The position numbers were made by a program, and so were the translations under genes. The notes under the pieces are model-generated. The model saw only the letters and a list, made by a program, of their open reading frames with translations. It was not told where the DNA came from and made no database searches. A DNA stretch of 64,000 nucleotides from Melitaea cinxia (taxonomy: Eukaryota > Arthropoda > Insecta > Lepidoptera > Nymphalidae). Below are positions 1-12,922 of the stretch, piece by piece. Each line of letters starts with the position of its first letter. Position 1 is the stretch's first letter. The stretch covers positions 6,532,159-6,596,158 of the forward strand of contig NC_059400.1 of NCBI RefSeq assembly GCF_905220565.1, in the 5' to 3' direction.

Positions 1-40
1 TTAAAATATACTACAGTGTTATGAATTATTGTTATTTTAG

Positions 41-612
41 ACTAAAGAAGTTATGCAGGTTGAAGAGGAAAATCAACAAAATACATTATCTCCAGAGGCC
101 AAAAATGTAACTGCAGAGCTGACGAAAATGATGACACCGACTCAATATTTTACTGTCACTTATGAGTTGACGAGAAAAATGACACCTAAATAATACTAGC
201 CATTTACAGTCCTCTAGTTCGTCTTCAAGATCATCTTAATCTAGTTCCGATTCATCTAGCTCTTCTAGCTCATCTTCATCCAGTTTTTCAAGCTCCAATA
301 GTTTAATGCCTACCCAAAACCCTGCCCCACAAAACTTTACAACGGATTGTGAAGAAAAGACGTCTTACACCAATTCACCACAAAATACTGAGCAAAATAT
401 GAGCAAATTGAGCTGAGAGAGCGACGAAATTACAATAGTGTGGCCAGTTACAATATTTCTCCAGTATAATACACAGATCTAAGTGACGTCGTCCTGAGTG
501 ACGACGATGCACTGTAGATTTTAATACGTTGTTTAATAAGCCTGTCAACAGAAGACATTTTATGTTTGAAAATCAAAGTTCTTCTGACTCTGACTGCAAT
601 AATAAACCAAAT
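41..612 (+). pseudogene. Decayed acidic, Ser-rich coding fragment
   Basis: After a 3'-splice-like TTGTTATTTTAG at 29-40, an open stretch reads TKEVMQVEEENQQNTLSPEA and continues to a stop near 190. A Ser-rich run (about 207-300) and an acidic stretch TDLSDVVLSDDDAL (about 476-513) follow. The reading is broken by in-frame stops and at least one frame change. The composition looks like a disordered protein region and not like random AT-rich DNA. I do not recognise the parent gene. It lies in what should be an upstream intron of the cindr-like gene, so it is probably a retrocopy or a dead transposon ORF. No functional claim is made. Confidence 0.3.
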
Positions 613-629
613 ATTTGTCAGTCAGTTCA

Positions 630-1850
630 GCCTATTGTAATGCACTGCTGGACATAGGCCTCCTCAAGTTCGCGCTAGACATCCCGGTTTTCCGCAATCC
701 TCATCCAGCTTACACCAGTAATCTTAGGTAGATCGTCGGTCCAACGGGCCAGAGGACGTCACACACTGTGTTTGCCAAGACGCGATCTCTTCTCCAGGAC
801 GCGTCTGCTCCAACAGCCACTGGTCCTGGGCCACAGATGACCAGCCCACTGCCACTTCAACTTGCTAATTCTGTGGGCTATATCGGTTACTTTCGTTCTC
901 TCGCGGTAGTCTCGTTTCTAATCCTATCTTTGAGGGAAACCCCAAGCATGGCCAGTTCCATTGCACGTTGAGGGACTTTATATTTGTGGATCAGTCCCTT
1001 CGTCAGTGTCCATGTCTCGGCTCGGTAATGTTAACCCAGGCAGGATGTATTGCTCGAAGATTTTTGTCTTCAAGCATTGCGGAATCTTCGAAGTGAAGAC
1101 TCGACGAAGCCTGCCAAATGCTGCCCAGCCCCACCGAATTCTCCTATCGGCCTCCTTCTCAAAGTTGTTGCGGCCTAGTTGGATAGTATGGCCTAAGTAA
1201 ATATAATCCTGAACAACTTAGAGAAGGGTACCATCGATCGATACCTGTCTCGGTATGACTTGGTTGTTAGACATAACTTTCGTTTTGTCCAAGTTCATAC
1301 AGAGAACGACACGTCGGGAGGACTCGTTTAGACCGGCTAGCATTTGGCCTAACTCATCTAACGTGTCCGCAAAGATGACGATATCGTCGGCGAAATGAAG
1401 GTGAGATGTATTCACCGTTGACATTGATGCCTTGTTCAAGGTCTTAAAGATATCCTCCAGCGCAGTGGTAAACAGTTTCGGTGATATTACATCTTGCTGT
1501 CTTACCCCACGCCGCAGGGAAATAGGTCTTGTTCTCTGGTCCTGGACATGAACGGTCATCGTCGTTGCGTCGTACATACATCTCAGTACCACGATATATC
1601 GCCAGTCGATATGACATCTCTGCAGAGAGTCCAGGACAGCCCAGGTCTCGACACAGTCGAAGGCTTTCTCGCAGTCCACAAATTCCATACACAGCGGCTG
1701 ATTATATGTCTCTGTCTTTTGAATAATCTGTCGAACAGTATGGATGTGGTCTACGGTGTTGTAGTCATTTCGAAACCCAACCTGCTCTGGTGGTTGGAAT
1801 TCGTCGAGTCTTATGGCGAGACGATTCTAATGTGCAGAAAATATTGATTC
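630..1850 (-). mobile_element. RTE-like LINE 3' fragment (broken reverse transcriptase)
   Basis: On the minus strand the frame at 1688-1218 encodes a reverse transcriptase segment with FVDCEKAFDCVE, a YDATTMTVHV stretch, the RRGVRQQDVISPKLF block and the FADDIVIFAD catalytic box. Upstream (about 1850-1690) the frame continues with the palm segment QVGFRNDYNTVDHIHTVRQI. Downstream the C-terminal region is recognisable to about 640, ending with the GGAGGCCTATGTCCAGCAGTG tail common in Lepidoptera, but it contains stops and an internal deletion. It would be the RT and C-terminal part of an RTE-type endonuclease/reverse transcriptase. It is 5' truncated and dead. Clade assignment is from motif memory. 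Confidence 0.8.
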
Positions 1851-1992
1851 TGACGGTATTTAACTTAGGGTTTCACCAACCAAAAAAAGGTCAGTGTGAT
1901 ATATGTGTATCATATGATAATTCAAACAATGAGTAAAAACAAGATGATAGACAATATAAGAAAGAAGAGACTGCTGATTTTTATACTATTTA

Positions 1993-2169
1993 CTAGCTGA
2001 CCCCGCAAACGTTGTTTTGCCATATATGATAACTTAGGGGTATAAAAAATAGATGTTGTTCGATTCTCAGACCTACCCGATATGCACACAAAATTTCGTG
2101 TGAATCGATCTAGCCGTTTCGGAGGAGTTTAACTACAAACACCGCGACACGAGAATTTTATATATTAGA
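1993..2169 (-). mobile_element. Short non-autonomous Helitron
   Basis: Read on the minus strand, the element starts TCTAATATATAAAATTCTCG directly after an A (plus T2170) and ends GGGGTCAGCTAG followed by T (plus A1992). These are the Helitron borders A|TC...CTAG|T. It is 177 bp with no coding content and contains an AATCGATCTAGCCGTTTCGG core found in many arthropod repeats. Confidence 0.65.
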
Positions 2170-2219
2170 TTATTTGTGGTTAGTAATTATTTGTGATTTT
2201 AGGAGATATTTACTAGAGA

Positions 2220-2561
2220 CTCATCATCATCATTACAGCCTATACAGCCTATACACTGCTGGACATAGGCCTCCACAAGTTTACGCCAAAAATAGCGTGA
2301 ACTCATGTGTTTTGCCCATAGTCACCACGCTGGGCAGGCGGGTTGGTGACCGCAGTACTGGCTTTGTCGCACCGAAGACGCTGCTGCCCGTCTTCGGCCT
2401 GTGTATTTCAAAGCCAGCAGTTGGATGGTAATCCCGCCACCGGTCGGCTTTTTAAGTTCCAAGGTGGTAGTGGAACTGTGTTATCCCTTAGTCGCCTCTT
2501 ACGACATCCACGGGAAGAGAGGGGATGGCTATATTCTTTGGTACCGTAGCCACACAGTACC
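2220..2561 (-). repeat. Interspersed repeat I (LINE-tail type)
   Basis: About 335-bp repeat, antisense here. Its 3' end is at the left: a (TCA)n run, then GCCTATACAGCC and CACTGCTGGACATAGGCC. Its 5' end is at the right (GTACCGTAGCCACACAGTAC). A second full copy is at 12178-12517 and a 3' fragment at 10239-10340. The ends agree between the two long copies, so it is a discrete unit and not a random LINE truncation. The short string CCGTAGCCACACAGTAC is duplicated at its right edge (to 2579). Confidence 0.65.
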
Positions 2562-2579
2562 CGTAGCCACACAGTACTA

Positions 2580-3221
2580 GAGACTAATTGTACCTAATTC
2601 TTATAATAGTGTATAGTTTTTGTTTTGTTTAAAAAACAATATTTGTAGCCATAAAGAGATATATATAAATATCGGATGATTAATAAAAATTTGTTTAATT
2701 TAAAAAAAAGGTGATAAATTTCAGTTTTCGTTTTATAAAAAAATGATGCATTAGTACATACAACATCATAATTACAATTAAATAATCATAAAACGAAACA
2801 TTGTGATTTATTTTTAAAACTTTTTGTTATGTTTTAATACTAAAGAGAATTTTTTTGAAATACTTCCTAAAATATTAAGTAATTTTTGGCATAAAGAGAT
2901 TTAAGTCGGAACTTTTTTTTCATCTCCATTTTACAGCTATTATAGATTTTAACACAGTTGTTTTTCTATTATTCTATTAATCTCTGTACTTTAAACTACT
3001 GATATCAATAATAAAAGTCATTAAAAGCATTACGAATAATTGGTAATTTTTAATCAAACACAATGCGGAAAAAGTGCTAAACTTCAAACGCCAATTCCCA
3101 CAAATTGCGATTTTTGAGTTACATCTTTGTTTTATTAAGGGTGCGATATATGTATAAGTTTTCTTTTTGTAACGAACATTTTTATTGGTAGCATTTAATG
3201 TTAAAGGTGAAATATCTCCAT
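2580..3221. other. AT-rich intronic spacer
   Basis: Long A and T runs with no credible ORF, no splice-bounded exon and no recognised repeat. Confidence 0.6.
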
Positions 3222-3365
3222 CTCTTTAATATTTCTTCAACGATTATTTTTTTAGATGTTAAAGTTCGTAAAGTTCCAAGTTCGTAAGTTAAACTCTTTA
3301 ATATTTCTTCAACGATTATTTTTTTAGATGTTAAAGTTCGTAAAGTTCCAAGTTCGTAAGTTAAA
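3222..3365. repeat. Perfect 72-bp tandem duplication
   Basis: 3222-3293 and 3294-3365 are identical base for base, each beginning CTCTTTAATATTTCTTCAAC. The lack of divergence points to a recent duplication inside the intron. Confidence 0.95.
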
Positions 3366-3547
3366 CGACACGAAATTATGTTTAGGTCGCTTTTGTTTTT
3401 AACGCTAGGCAAAGTAAAACTCAAGTAATTAATTTTTAATTTCTTTTGAAGCGTTATAACTTATAACTTTCTTAAAGTAACCTATGTTAAAACTGCACAA
3501 ATTGTCATTTATTGTAATTAGGAAAGTACACCATAATTCAAAATATA

Positions 3548-3772
3548 GAGCAGCTCGACTGGGGTAGTACCTCGACCTTACAGAAGATCACAGCTAAATA
3601 ATACTGTTTTCAAGCAGTATTGTGTCCCTGTTGGTTAGTAAGGTGACCATAGCTTCTGGAGGGATTAGGCCGGCAACTCGCTTGCGATGCTTCTGGTGTT
3701 GCAGTCGTCTGTCTATACGGTAATCGCTTACCAACAGGTGAGCTGTACGCTTGTTTGCCGGCGTAGTTAGCA
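3548..3772 (+). mobile_element. SINE-like retroposon, family C
   Basis: In the sense orientation of the family: GCAGCTCGACTGGGGTAGTACC, a segment about AGAAGATCACAGC, then AGGTGAGCTGTACGCTTGTTTGCCG near the 3' end. Related copies in reverse orientation, headed by a T-run, lie at 14440, 16690, 28742, 42945, 48171 and 58716, so the family's 3' end is poly(A). The promoter origin (tRNA, 5S or 7SL) is not evident. Confidence 0.6.
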
Positions 3773-4542
3773 TGCAATTATTTTGTAGTCATTTTTAATT
3801 CAATGAAAAATGTTCTAATTTTTTTACTAATTTTTTGCCTGTAAGGTGTATACGTTGAACTCAGTATATAAATTTAGTATATAACGCTGTAAAAATTTAA
3901 AAAAATACCTCATACTCCAACTCCCAAGTAACATTAATCCTGTGTCGGGGATCCGGAAACAAACAACGCAAACAAACGCCCAGACAACGACAAACATATG
4001 TACGGCCAATGTAAAAATTTATCACGAGCAGGTAAAAAAGTAGTGACATTCAAATCATCACACGTAATCGATTACTAACAACACAAAAATAATCAACTAC
4101 GTCACATTTATTTGCTGCAAATAGTTGTTTATATCCGCGATTACTTTGTTGTTCTTTGAAAATACCGGTGTGACAATTAAAAAAAAAATTATGTATTGTT
4201 GTCGTATCTTAGATACCTACTAATATTTTAAAACTGCAATATTATGCCTTTTTTCTTTTACTCAATATTGAAAAATTGTGTATAAACTATCAATAGCATC
4301 ATAATTGCTTATTAAATTTGCATAGGCCAGCATTTATCTGACTACAAAAGTATTTAATATTTTGCCTTTATATGGATTCATGACTTAAGATACTTGGAAA
4401 TAAATATTTTGCTACTAATATATATTTGTTTAAAACCCTTCCATTCGATTACTCATTAAGCTTTTGAGTCTCTTATCACACGACTAAAATACAATAAAAC
4501 GTTTGGATAAATTATAATATATGTTTATATTTTTCACTGCAG
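3773..4542. other. Intron sequence upstream of the first cindr exon in the window
   Basis: AT-rich with no ORF or repeat I can name. It ends in the acceptor TTTTTCACTGCAG at 4530-4542. Confidence 0.6.
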
Positions 4543-4675
4543 TTGCTGAAGATGCTGAAGAAATCCAGAAGAAGCCAGACCGGCCACCCACAAAGACTAG
4601 TCCGCTCTATCCAATACTCAACAAGTACACCGAAAAAACTGCCTCCGTTAAAGAACTGACCACATCTAAAGTAAG
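4543..4675 (+). CDS. cindr: cindr exon (first in window), proline-rich
   Basis: Acceptor CTGCAG at 4537-4542. Translation from the second codon base runs AEDAEEIQKKPDRPPTKTSP to ELTTSKV plus two bases. The donor GTACGT at 4676 is preferred over GTAAGG at 4671 because only the former joins in frame with the next exon (AG + C gives Ser, then LHKESTIS). RPPTKTSPLYP is a possible SH3 ligand. Confidence 0.75.
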
Positions 4676-5743
4676 GTACGTTAAAAGATTCAAGGAAACA
4701 ACAATTAAAAAGGAACAACAATTTCAATTAACGAAAACTAGTTTTTATTAAAGTTTTAAAGAGTACTTATGTAAAAAATTAATATAAATAAATATGAAAA
4801 TCGCTCAACGTGTTGCTGCTTAGCAAAAGTCGAGAACGGTTAGACAAATTCTAGACGATTTTTTGTTACTAAAGTATTCTTATATGTACTTTGTAGAAGG
4901 TTTTTATAAAATGACTAGCTGTGCCCGCGACTTCATCAGCATGGAATTTAGCTAAATATATAGTTTTAGTTCACTTCGCAGAGTTATAAAAAAAATCTAA
5001 AATAAAGGTAGCCTAAGTTATTCCTTAGTACATCAGCTATCTGCCAGTGAAAGTCTCCTCAAAATCAGTCCAGCCGATTAAAAGATTAGCCGGAACAAAC
5101 AGACAGACAGACAGAAAAAAATTATAAAAAAAATGTTATTTTAGTATATGTACCGTGTATACGTAGTTACATACATATTAATTTAGCAAGAAGCAGTTAT
5201 TTTAATATTACAAAATACAAACAGACACTCTAATTTTATTTATTTGTATAGACGAGCTAAGAAAATTGAAAAATATACTATAGTAAAGTTTATTAACTAT
5301 ACTAAACTATAACTAAAATTATTTCACAAAAGACGAAAATTAAAAAATGATCAGAAACTATTTTTCTTAAATTGTCAGAATGTGAACTAAAATGGCAAAG
5401 CGACGTGCCAATCGATATTGACTCAATCGAGTTATGAAATTGCCGTTCTTAAGATCTTTCATTTGTAACCGAAACGGATACCGAGAGATTAGCATAATTT
5501 AGTTTTATGTTTCTTGTATATGTCACAATTTGACTACCCCGTTGGCGCAGTTTGTATTGGCCCTGCTTTCTGTTCCGCGGGTTGCAGGTTCGATTCCCAC
5601 CTGAGGCTGGGTGTAATATTTGTATTTATTCTATTTATTGTTTCTATGTATATTTATCAAAAAAAAAATCGTTATAACAGTCGGCTGTTACCTGTAACAC
5701 AAGCATAGGAACAGACGACCGTGTGTGCATGTTATAGATATTT

Positions 5744-5774
<31 letters not shown>

Positions 5775-8700
5775 TTCAATTTATTTGTAGTATTTAACGT
5801 ATACATATAAAAGTAAAATGTAAAGAATGTAATATGTACAAAAATTGTTTATATAAGCTTCCTTAATGATTGTATGTAATCCGTTTGCGAATTATCTTTC
5901 AAGAATTTTCATCAAGATTGTACTTATGATAAGTTTTTGGTTCTATCGAACTACAGTAATGAAAACGAAAGTAAAGTTGCCAAAGATCGTTTTAAGGATT
6001 TTACTAGCTTACTAATATTGTAAAAGCGAATGTTTGGATGGATGGATGCTTGCAACTCATTCACGTCAGATTGGTTAAATAATTCATAATGAAAGGAGGC
6101 GGGCGAACGTCCATAGAAAGTTGGGCCTGAACGTTACATTGATGATTTTAGTGTAATTCTATAGAAACTATAGTCCTTTATCGAATACAGAACATTTTAC
6201 ATAAATCCTTCATGGGAGAAAAAAGTTACAAGATGACTTTGTTTACTAAAAAAATAACCTCAAATCCTTATAGTCACTCAGTACTTGTATTATTTAAAGT
6301 ACAATTACACGATTATGGACACCTACGGTTCAATGATAAAGCATGTTTATTACAATATTGAATCTATGTATTTGTTATTTTTCATTTGTCAATATTAAAG
6401 GGGAGAGTTAAATAAAAAATGGTTAATTATTTTAACATTTATTTATTCATCATCATAAATTATTAGAACGTTATCAAAAACTTGTGCAGGTGGTATTAGA
6501 TTTTCTTGATGTCTTGCCCAGCCTAGATACCATATTACGGACATTAATAAACACAACACACACAATTACAATAATAAACTCGGATGGCGTCTCATCCTCT
6601 GCGAGAATTGTCAACTAATATGTAAAAAACGTCGTTGTGTTGTTGTTGTGCTGTTGTTGTTAAACGTAGCGAAAGTCGTGAAAGAAAACCAAAACATCAA
6701 ACAAAATGCACAAAACACAAAAATATTCACTGCCGCCATAACTGCCGCAAGCTGAGAACAAAACGAGTGAATGGCTTTGACACTTGACTTACACCTGACT
6801 TAATGTTTTTACGCCTTCGATTGCCACCTTAAAAAATATAGGTAGTCGTTTTTTTATACTTAGAATCTCTTTTTTTTTTAGATAAAACCATTATACCCAT
6901 TGCAAATCATGATAGCATTGCATACTTTTATTATGCAACATAAGTACATAATAAAAAACCTTAAAAATAAAGACAAATAAAACGAATTGGTAATCCAATA
7001 ATTCGTTTTTCTCAGCTAGCAACATTTGAAGTGTCCCAATAGGACAGAAAAATATACTAGGGCACAGGAAAACAAAAGTGTTTCAATTTATTAATCAATT
7101 TACTATCCCATGGTAAAATAACGAATCGTTTCGCCATTGGGAATGAAAAAACTTGAAACGAATATTGATAAATATTTCAATGATGTAACGGACCGTAAAG
7201 TTTAGGCCCATTTTCGCCCGTCGCCTTTAGCACACAAATAAATTATAGTCTGTAATAGCACAGGGCTACTTTAACCTTAAAAAATAAATGATTTATTTAA
7301 GAGATTTTGAAACCACCGAAGTTGCAGGCAACATTTATTAAAAAAAAGTTGGATGCATGGATGGATGTCTATAATTTTAAATTGTTGAATAAAATGCATT
7401 GCACGTAGATTTTTACAAACCAATTAGAAGTTTAACTGTTCATCGCTGACGTCGGTCTGTCTGTGTATAAGGCGTTTGAAGGTCTGTGTTCATAGACACG
7501 TCCCACGCATGTAAATGTGTCTCCTACGATATAGACAGAAATTTGCAATCAAACGATAAGTAACAAAATACAACAAAAATATAAGACAGATGTAATAAAA
7601 TTTTCCATGTTGGAATTAATTTAGAATACAGAATTAGGCAATTTAATATTTCGTATATAAATTGAAGGTCTGTCTATTTTTGCTTATGAAATTATCAAAG
7701 GAAACGTGTGTCAAGATAACTAAATTAAAAATAAAATTCTTGTTATATAGTGTTTTAGTGTGTACATTAACATTACAAGAATATACAGAATAGTACAATA
7801 TGGCGATATCTTTTATGTGCAAAATGCATGTCGTAAATCAGATTACTTTGAAAAATATAAAAGTTACCATACATACAAAGTTACATACATACCATATATA
7901 ATGTGTACACGGGTTATGATATCTATAATATAATATGACACTCTTTTTGTTTTATTTCAGCTTGCACAAGGAAAGTACAATAAGTAAAGAAAGCAGCACA
8001 CAAAGTACAGTCACGCACACGAACAAGAGTGAATCTGAAAAAATTATAAACAGCGAGACGGTTGCAGATGGAACGCCAGAACAAGTAAGATAATCATTAT
8101 TATAGAGATATCATTCATGGTTTTACTCAGTCAGTTAGTCAGTTCAGCTTGTTGCACTGCACTGCTGGACATAGGCCTCCCCAAGTTCGCGCGACACAGA
8201 TGACCAGCCCACTGCCACTTCAACTGGCTAATTCTGTGGGATATGTCGGTTACTTTCGTTCTCTCGCGGATAGTTTCATTTCTAATCCTATCTTTGAGAT
8301 AAACAATGCTTGGAGCATAGCCCGTTCCATTGCACGTTGAGCGACTTTAAACTTGTGGACCAGTCCCTTCGTCAGTGTCCACGTCTCGGCTCTGTATCAC
8401 AGGCAGGACGCATTGCATTTAATTTTATTTAATCATCGCATTTGGTTTTACTCGCGATTAATTTAAATACTTATCAAATTATAAGTTTTAAGCTTTCACG
8501 GCCACTATCGTAACTTTAAAATATACGAGACTTGATTGTGTTTAAATTTCGGTGACAGCTGATGCTATTGTTACGGACATTTAACAAATTGACATTCGTT
8601 TTTCTTTCTACAGTCTTAACATGTTTTATAACTAACGATACCTTGCTAAATAACGCACAAATATTATACTAAACGAATTCAACAAAAATAACCAACGCCT

Positions 8701-11700
8701 AAATTTTTATAATATTAGAGGAGAAACCGCCATAAGTAAAAATTATTTGTACATAGATTTGTGTTTTCAGGTCAAAGATATTTATTCTCATAAGAATTAA
8801 CAATTCACTTATATGAGAAATACATTAGAAAGAATACATTTTTAAATATCTACAAGTTTACAATAATTCTAGCCGAGCGTGTCGGTAATAAACAAAGTTC
8901 AATATACAATATCGTCACAAAAACCAAAAAGTGGGTAGAAACGCATTACATCAATGGTAAGACCGGTCACTATGCATTAAAAAAAAGGAACAAAAGCAGC
9001 AAGCGACGAAACACAAACAAATACATAGATCTTCAAATATTAAACTAGATGCGGCCAGGCGAAATATATATTTACTCGTATGTGTGTGATTTTAAAATTA
9101 TATAATTAAGGTTTTTATTTATTAATTACTTTATTTTTTATTGAGATTTTGTAACCTATTTCCTTGTTATTTTAACGTTATTACTTTGATTTAAAGTGAG
9201 GGTCTTTTAAACATATACATATGTAAATAATATTAAATTGACGTTTTTTTTTTTTATTTTTTTTTTTTATTTTTTTTTTGCAGACTAAGAATTTTATTTT
9301 GATATTTTGTATTATATTTTTTTTTTATGTATAAATTTGTAGTTTTTTTTTTTATTGTTTTGCAACCTATTTCTTAATTATTATTTATTTGTTTATTTCA
9401 TTTACGTTATTACTTCCACTCATTATTTTAGATGATAATTTTTGTTTGTAGTTGTGATAATTGTTTTTATTATATTTTTAGATTTTGTAAATAATTTTTT
9501 AGCAATTTTTTAAACTTCAGGATGCTTTTAGCTTCTTTAATAACTGTGGGCATTTTATTATATATTTGTACACTTTCATATGTAATGTTCCTTTTCCCAG
9601 GATGCTTTTAGCTTCTTTAATAACTGTGGGCATTTTATTATATATTTGTACACTTTCATATGTAATGTTCCTTTTCCCGTAATTTGTTCTCGGTGGGCGT
9701 AGAACTAGGTCATTAGAACTTCTCAACATTTTTGTTTGTATATTTTTCTTTTTAGTAAAAGTTACAGTGCTACGTACATCTTTATTTATAATTTTTCTTA
9801 TAAGTATGCAAGAATAGTATTTGTATGATTGTTCAATGTTAAGTATTTTCGTATCTTTATATATTTTAGTTGAAGGTGTTAGGAAATCGTAATGAAATAG
9901 TAATTTAACCAGTTTGTTTTGAGCGACTTGAAGAGTGTTAAGATTAGTTTTAGCAGCTGATCCCCAGATCTCTATCAAATAGTCTATGTGCGGCTTTGCC
10001 AGAGAGTTATAAATAAAGTGGCGTACTTTTTGTGGTAGACAGTGAACAATTCCGCGTAGTGCTCCAGTAAGTGATGTTAACTTTGATTTTACTTTTTCCA
10101 ATTGTAATTTCCAAGTCAGTTGATTATCCAAAATTAGCCCTAGATACTTTTCACTAGTAACTCTTTTTATTTCAAAATGTTTGTGTTTTGCTTTTCGTAA
10201 CACACAATAATTATTATGAAGCAACTTTTTCATGACAAAAGCAAAACACATGAGTTCACGTTATTTTTGGCGTAAACTTGTGGAGGCCTATGTCCAGCAG
10301 TGGACTGTATAGGCTGTAATGATGATGATGATGATGATGAACTTTTTCGGATTTTATCGCGGTTTATTGGGTTTTTTACATTGCCGACGTTTCGAATACT
10401 TTACAGCAACCATGGTCACGGGAGGACCATGGTTTCTCCTGTCCTATCTGGAAGGGTTGTTTCATTATAATGAGTGATCACAATAGCTATCTGTATAGTC
10501 ACCGCAAACACCTGTCATGTATGGGCATCGATCTCGCGCACGCCAGTTGGTGTGATCACTACGCCAACGTGCATTATGTACTAATTGATTACAATATATA
10601 ACAATGTTATATCTACTGTTGAAGTAGTTTATTATATTTGTAGGTCAAGAAACCCCCGGTGCCAGTTAAGAAGAGTCCCACGCCGACGTCAGGAGTTGGA
10701 GGGTTGTTCAGCGGGCTAAAAAACAAGATTATACCGTCATCGGATAAGACGTAAGTTATTTTAATAATAATTTTAAAGTCCAGACGAGGTAGGACCTATT
10801 TACCTAGACCTAGACCTAGGACTCTATACATTGAATGGTATGTCTTTGAGTGAGTTGAGTCGCAGCACAAGGTCTTTATAAAAGTAAATGACAATATAAT
10901 TAGGTTAAAAATGCTACAGTTTAAAAAAAAACTAAAACGACGAATATGAAATAATTCATATTCCTGAAATATATTTTATAAAATGTACCTTTCAAAATAA
11001 TTTTTAAATCATATGTTTTGAATAGTCAGAAAAAAAACTTTGATAACCGTAACAATTTTTGTAAAAACTGCTTTGGCTTTTATTTTTTTATACAAAGAGA
11101 AAGGATCGACATTTTTAGCGCAGCATCTTGTAAGAATATTTTTTTTATCTTTCGAACGCAGGCGCAACGGTCACAGCACTGGTTTGTGGCTATTGCGCTG
11201 CCGGTTGCGGATGCGGATACAGATGTTTGCCTTGGTCTGGGTGTTTGTGCTGTCCTTGTGGGTCTCCCAACCGTACCTCGGAGAGCACGTTAAGCCGTCC
11301 GTCCCGGTTGTTATAATTTACACCTGATAGCGATCGTTACTCAGTAAGAATGTATCCGCCAACCCGCAGTTGAGTAGCGTGGTGGATTAAGCTCTGATCC
11401 ATCTCCTACATGGGGAAAGAGGCCTATGCCCAGCTGTGGGATATAACAGGCTGAAGCGTTCCATAAAATATGTAAAGGGCACTAGTAGTTGGTTAGTTGT
11501 AATGTAAATACTATGTGTATAGTTTTTACTATGGCTTTAAGTTGTTTAAAATATGCTGTGTTTCGTTTATAGAGAGAAGGTATCAACGACGATATCAAGT
11601 GGGAGCAGTAGTAGTGGCGAGTGGGACCGCACGGACGGCAGTGTGGCCAGCAAGTCCGGCACCAACGCCAACGCCAACTCTAGCGGCAACGCTAACACCG

Positions 11701-12858
11701 GCGCCAATGCTAACGCGGGCAACACTTTCGACCACATCGAAAGAAATTCTATTTTAAATGACCCTAGAGCCGGCAGGTGAGGCTTTTTATACATCTATTG
11801 TATTGTTATAGAGAAGCGTTTGTATATGAAATTAGTAAATTTAGTAACTTTTGAAACATCTCTTATAATTTATTGTAATTTTTTTTAAAAATATATTTAA
11901 ACCTTAAATATGTTTATTATTTCAAACAAATAATGATGTATAAAAGGTTTTATTATCAGATGTTTTTTGTATTAATAAAATTAACATGGATTAATGTAAC
12001 ATGACTCAATAAAACATTATGAATTCAATATTAATACACAACATGAGAGGTGATATTTTTATTCATGTTGTTTACTGCTTTACTTTTATGAGTTATAGAG
12101 CGTTATGCTCTTTTTCTATAAATGACAATTAGTAAAAATAGTAAGTAATAAATACTATGTTATATATATTAAAGTACTGTGTGGCTACGGTACTAAAGAA
12201 TTTAGCCACCCCCTCTCTTCCCGTGGGTGTCGTAAGAGGCGACTAAGGGACATCACAGTTTCACTACCACCTTGGAACTTAAAAAGCCGACCGGTGGCGG
12301 GATAACCATCAAACTGCTGGCTTTGAAATACACAGGCCAAAAACGGGCAGCAGCGTCTTCGGTGCGACAAAGCCAGCCCTGCGGTCACCAACCCGCCTGC
12401 CCAGCGTGGTGACTATGAGCAAAACACATGAGTTCACGTTATTTTTGGCGTAAACTTGTGGAGGCCTATGTCCAGCAGTGGACTGTATAGGCTGTAATGA
12501 TGATGATGATGATGATATATTAAACGGAATATTTACCACGCTTATCGTTAATCATTTTAAATTAGTTATTTTGGTACGATTGCAAGAGTCTTCGTACCAG
12601 TGACTAGATTAGTGTGTCAAATTTTAAGTGCTGCAAAGAACATTAAATAATTATTTATTTATTAATGTGATACTTTTTATAATGAAACAACTTTTTTAGG
12701 ATTTTATCGCGGTTTTTTATAAACAAAAAGTTTTTTAGAGAATTCCTCCGGGCATCTAAGAAACTTAAAAAACCATTGGAGAATTCGAAAAGAGTTGTTT
12801 CATTACAATGAGTGAAATTCGCTTAAACATTATAAAATAATGTAAAATATAGATATTT

Positions 12859-12922
<64 letters not shown>

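Noticed and set aside
4671..4676. Donor GTAAGG at 4671 for the first cindr exon
   Set aside because: It would put the next exon in a frame with an early stop; GTACGT at 4676 restores the frame.
5528..5640. tRNA-like A and B boxes
   Set aside because: No acceptor-stem pairing; the unit recurs with a common tail, so it is a SINE and not a tRNA gene. The same holds at 15676, 39105 and 52925.
11515..11757. Alternative frames over the Asn/Ala/Gly-rich cindr exon
   Set aside because: Only the frame reading EKVSTTISSG joins both neighbouring exons.
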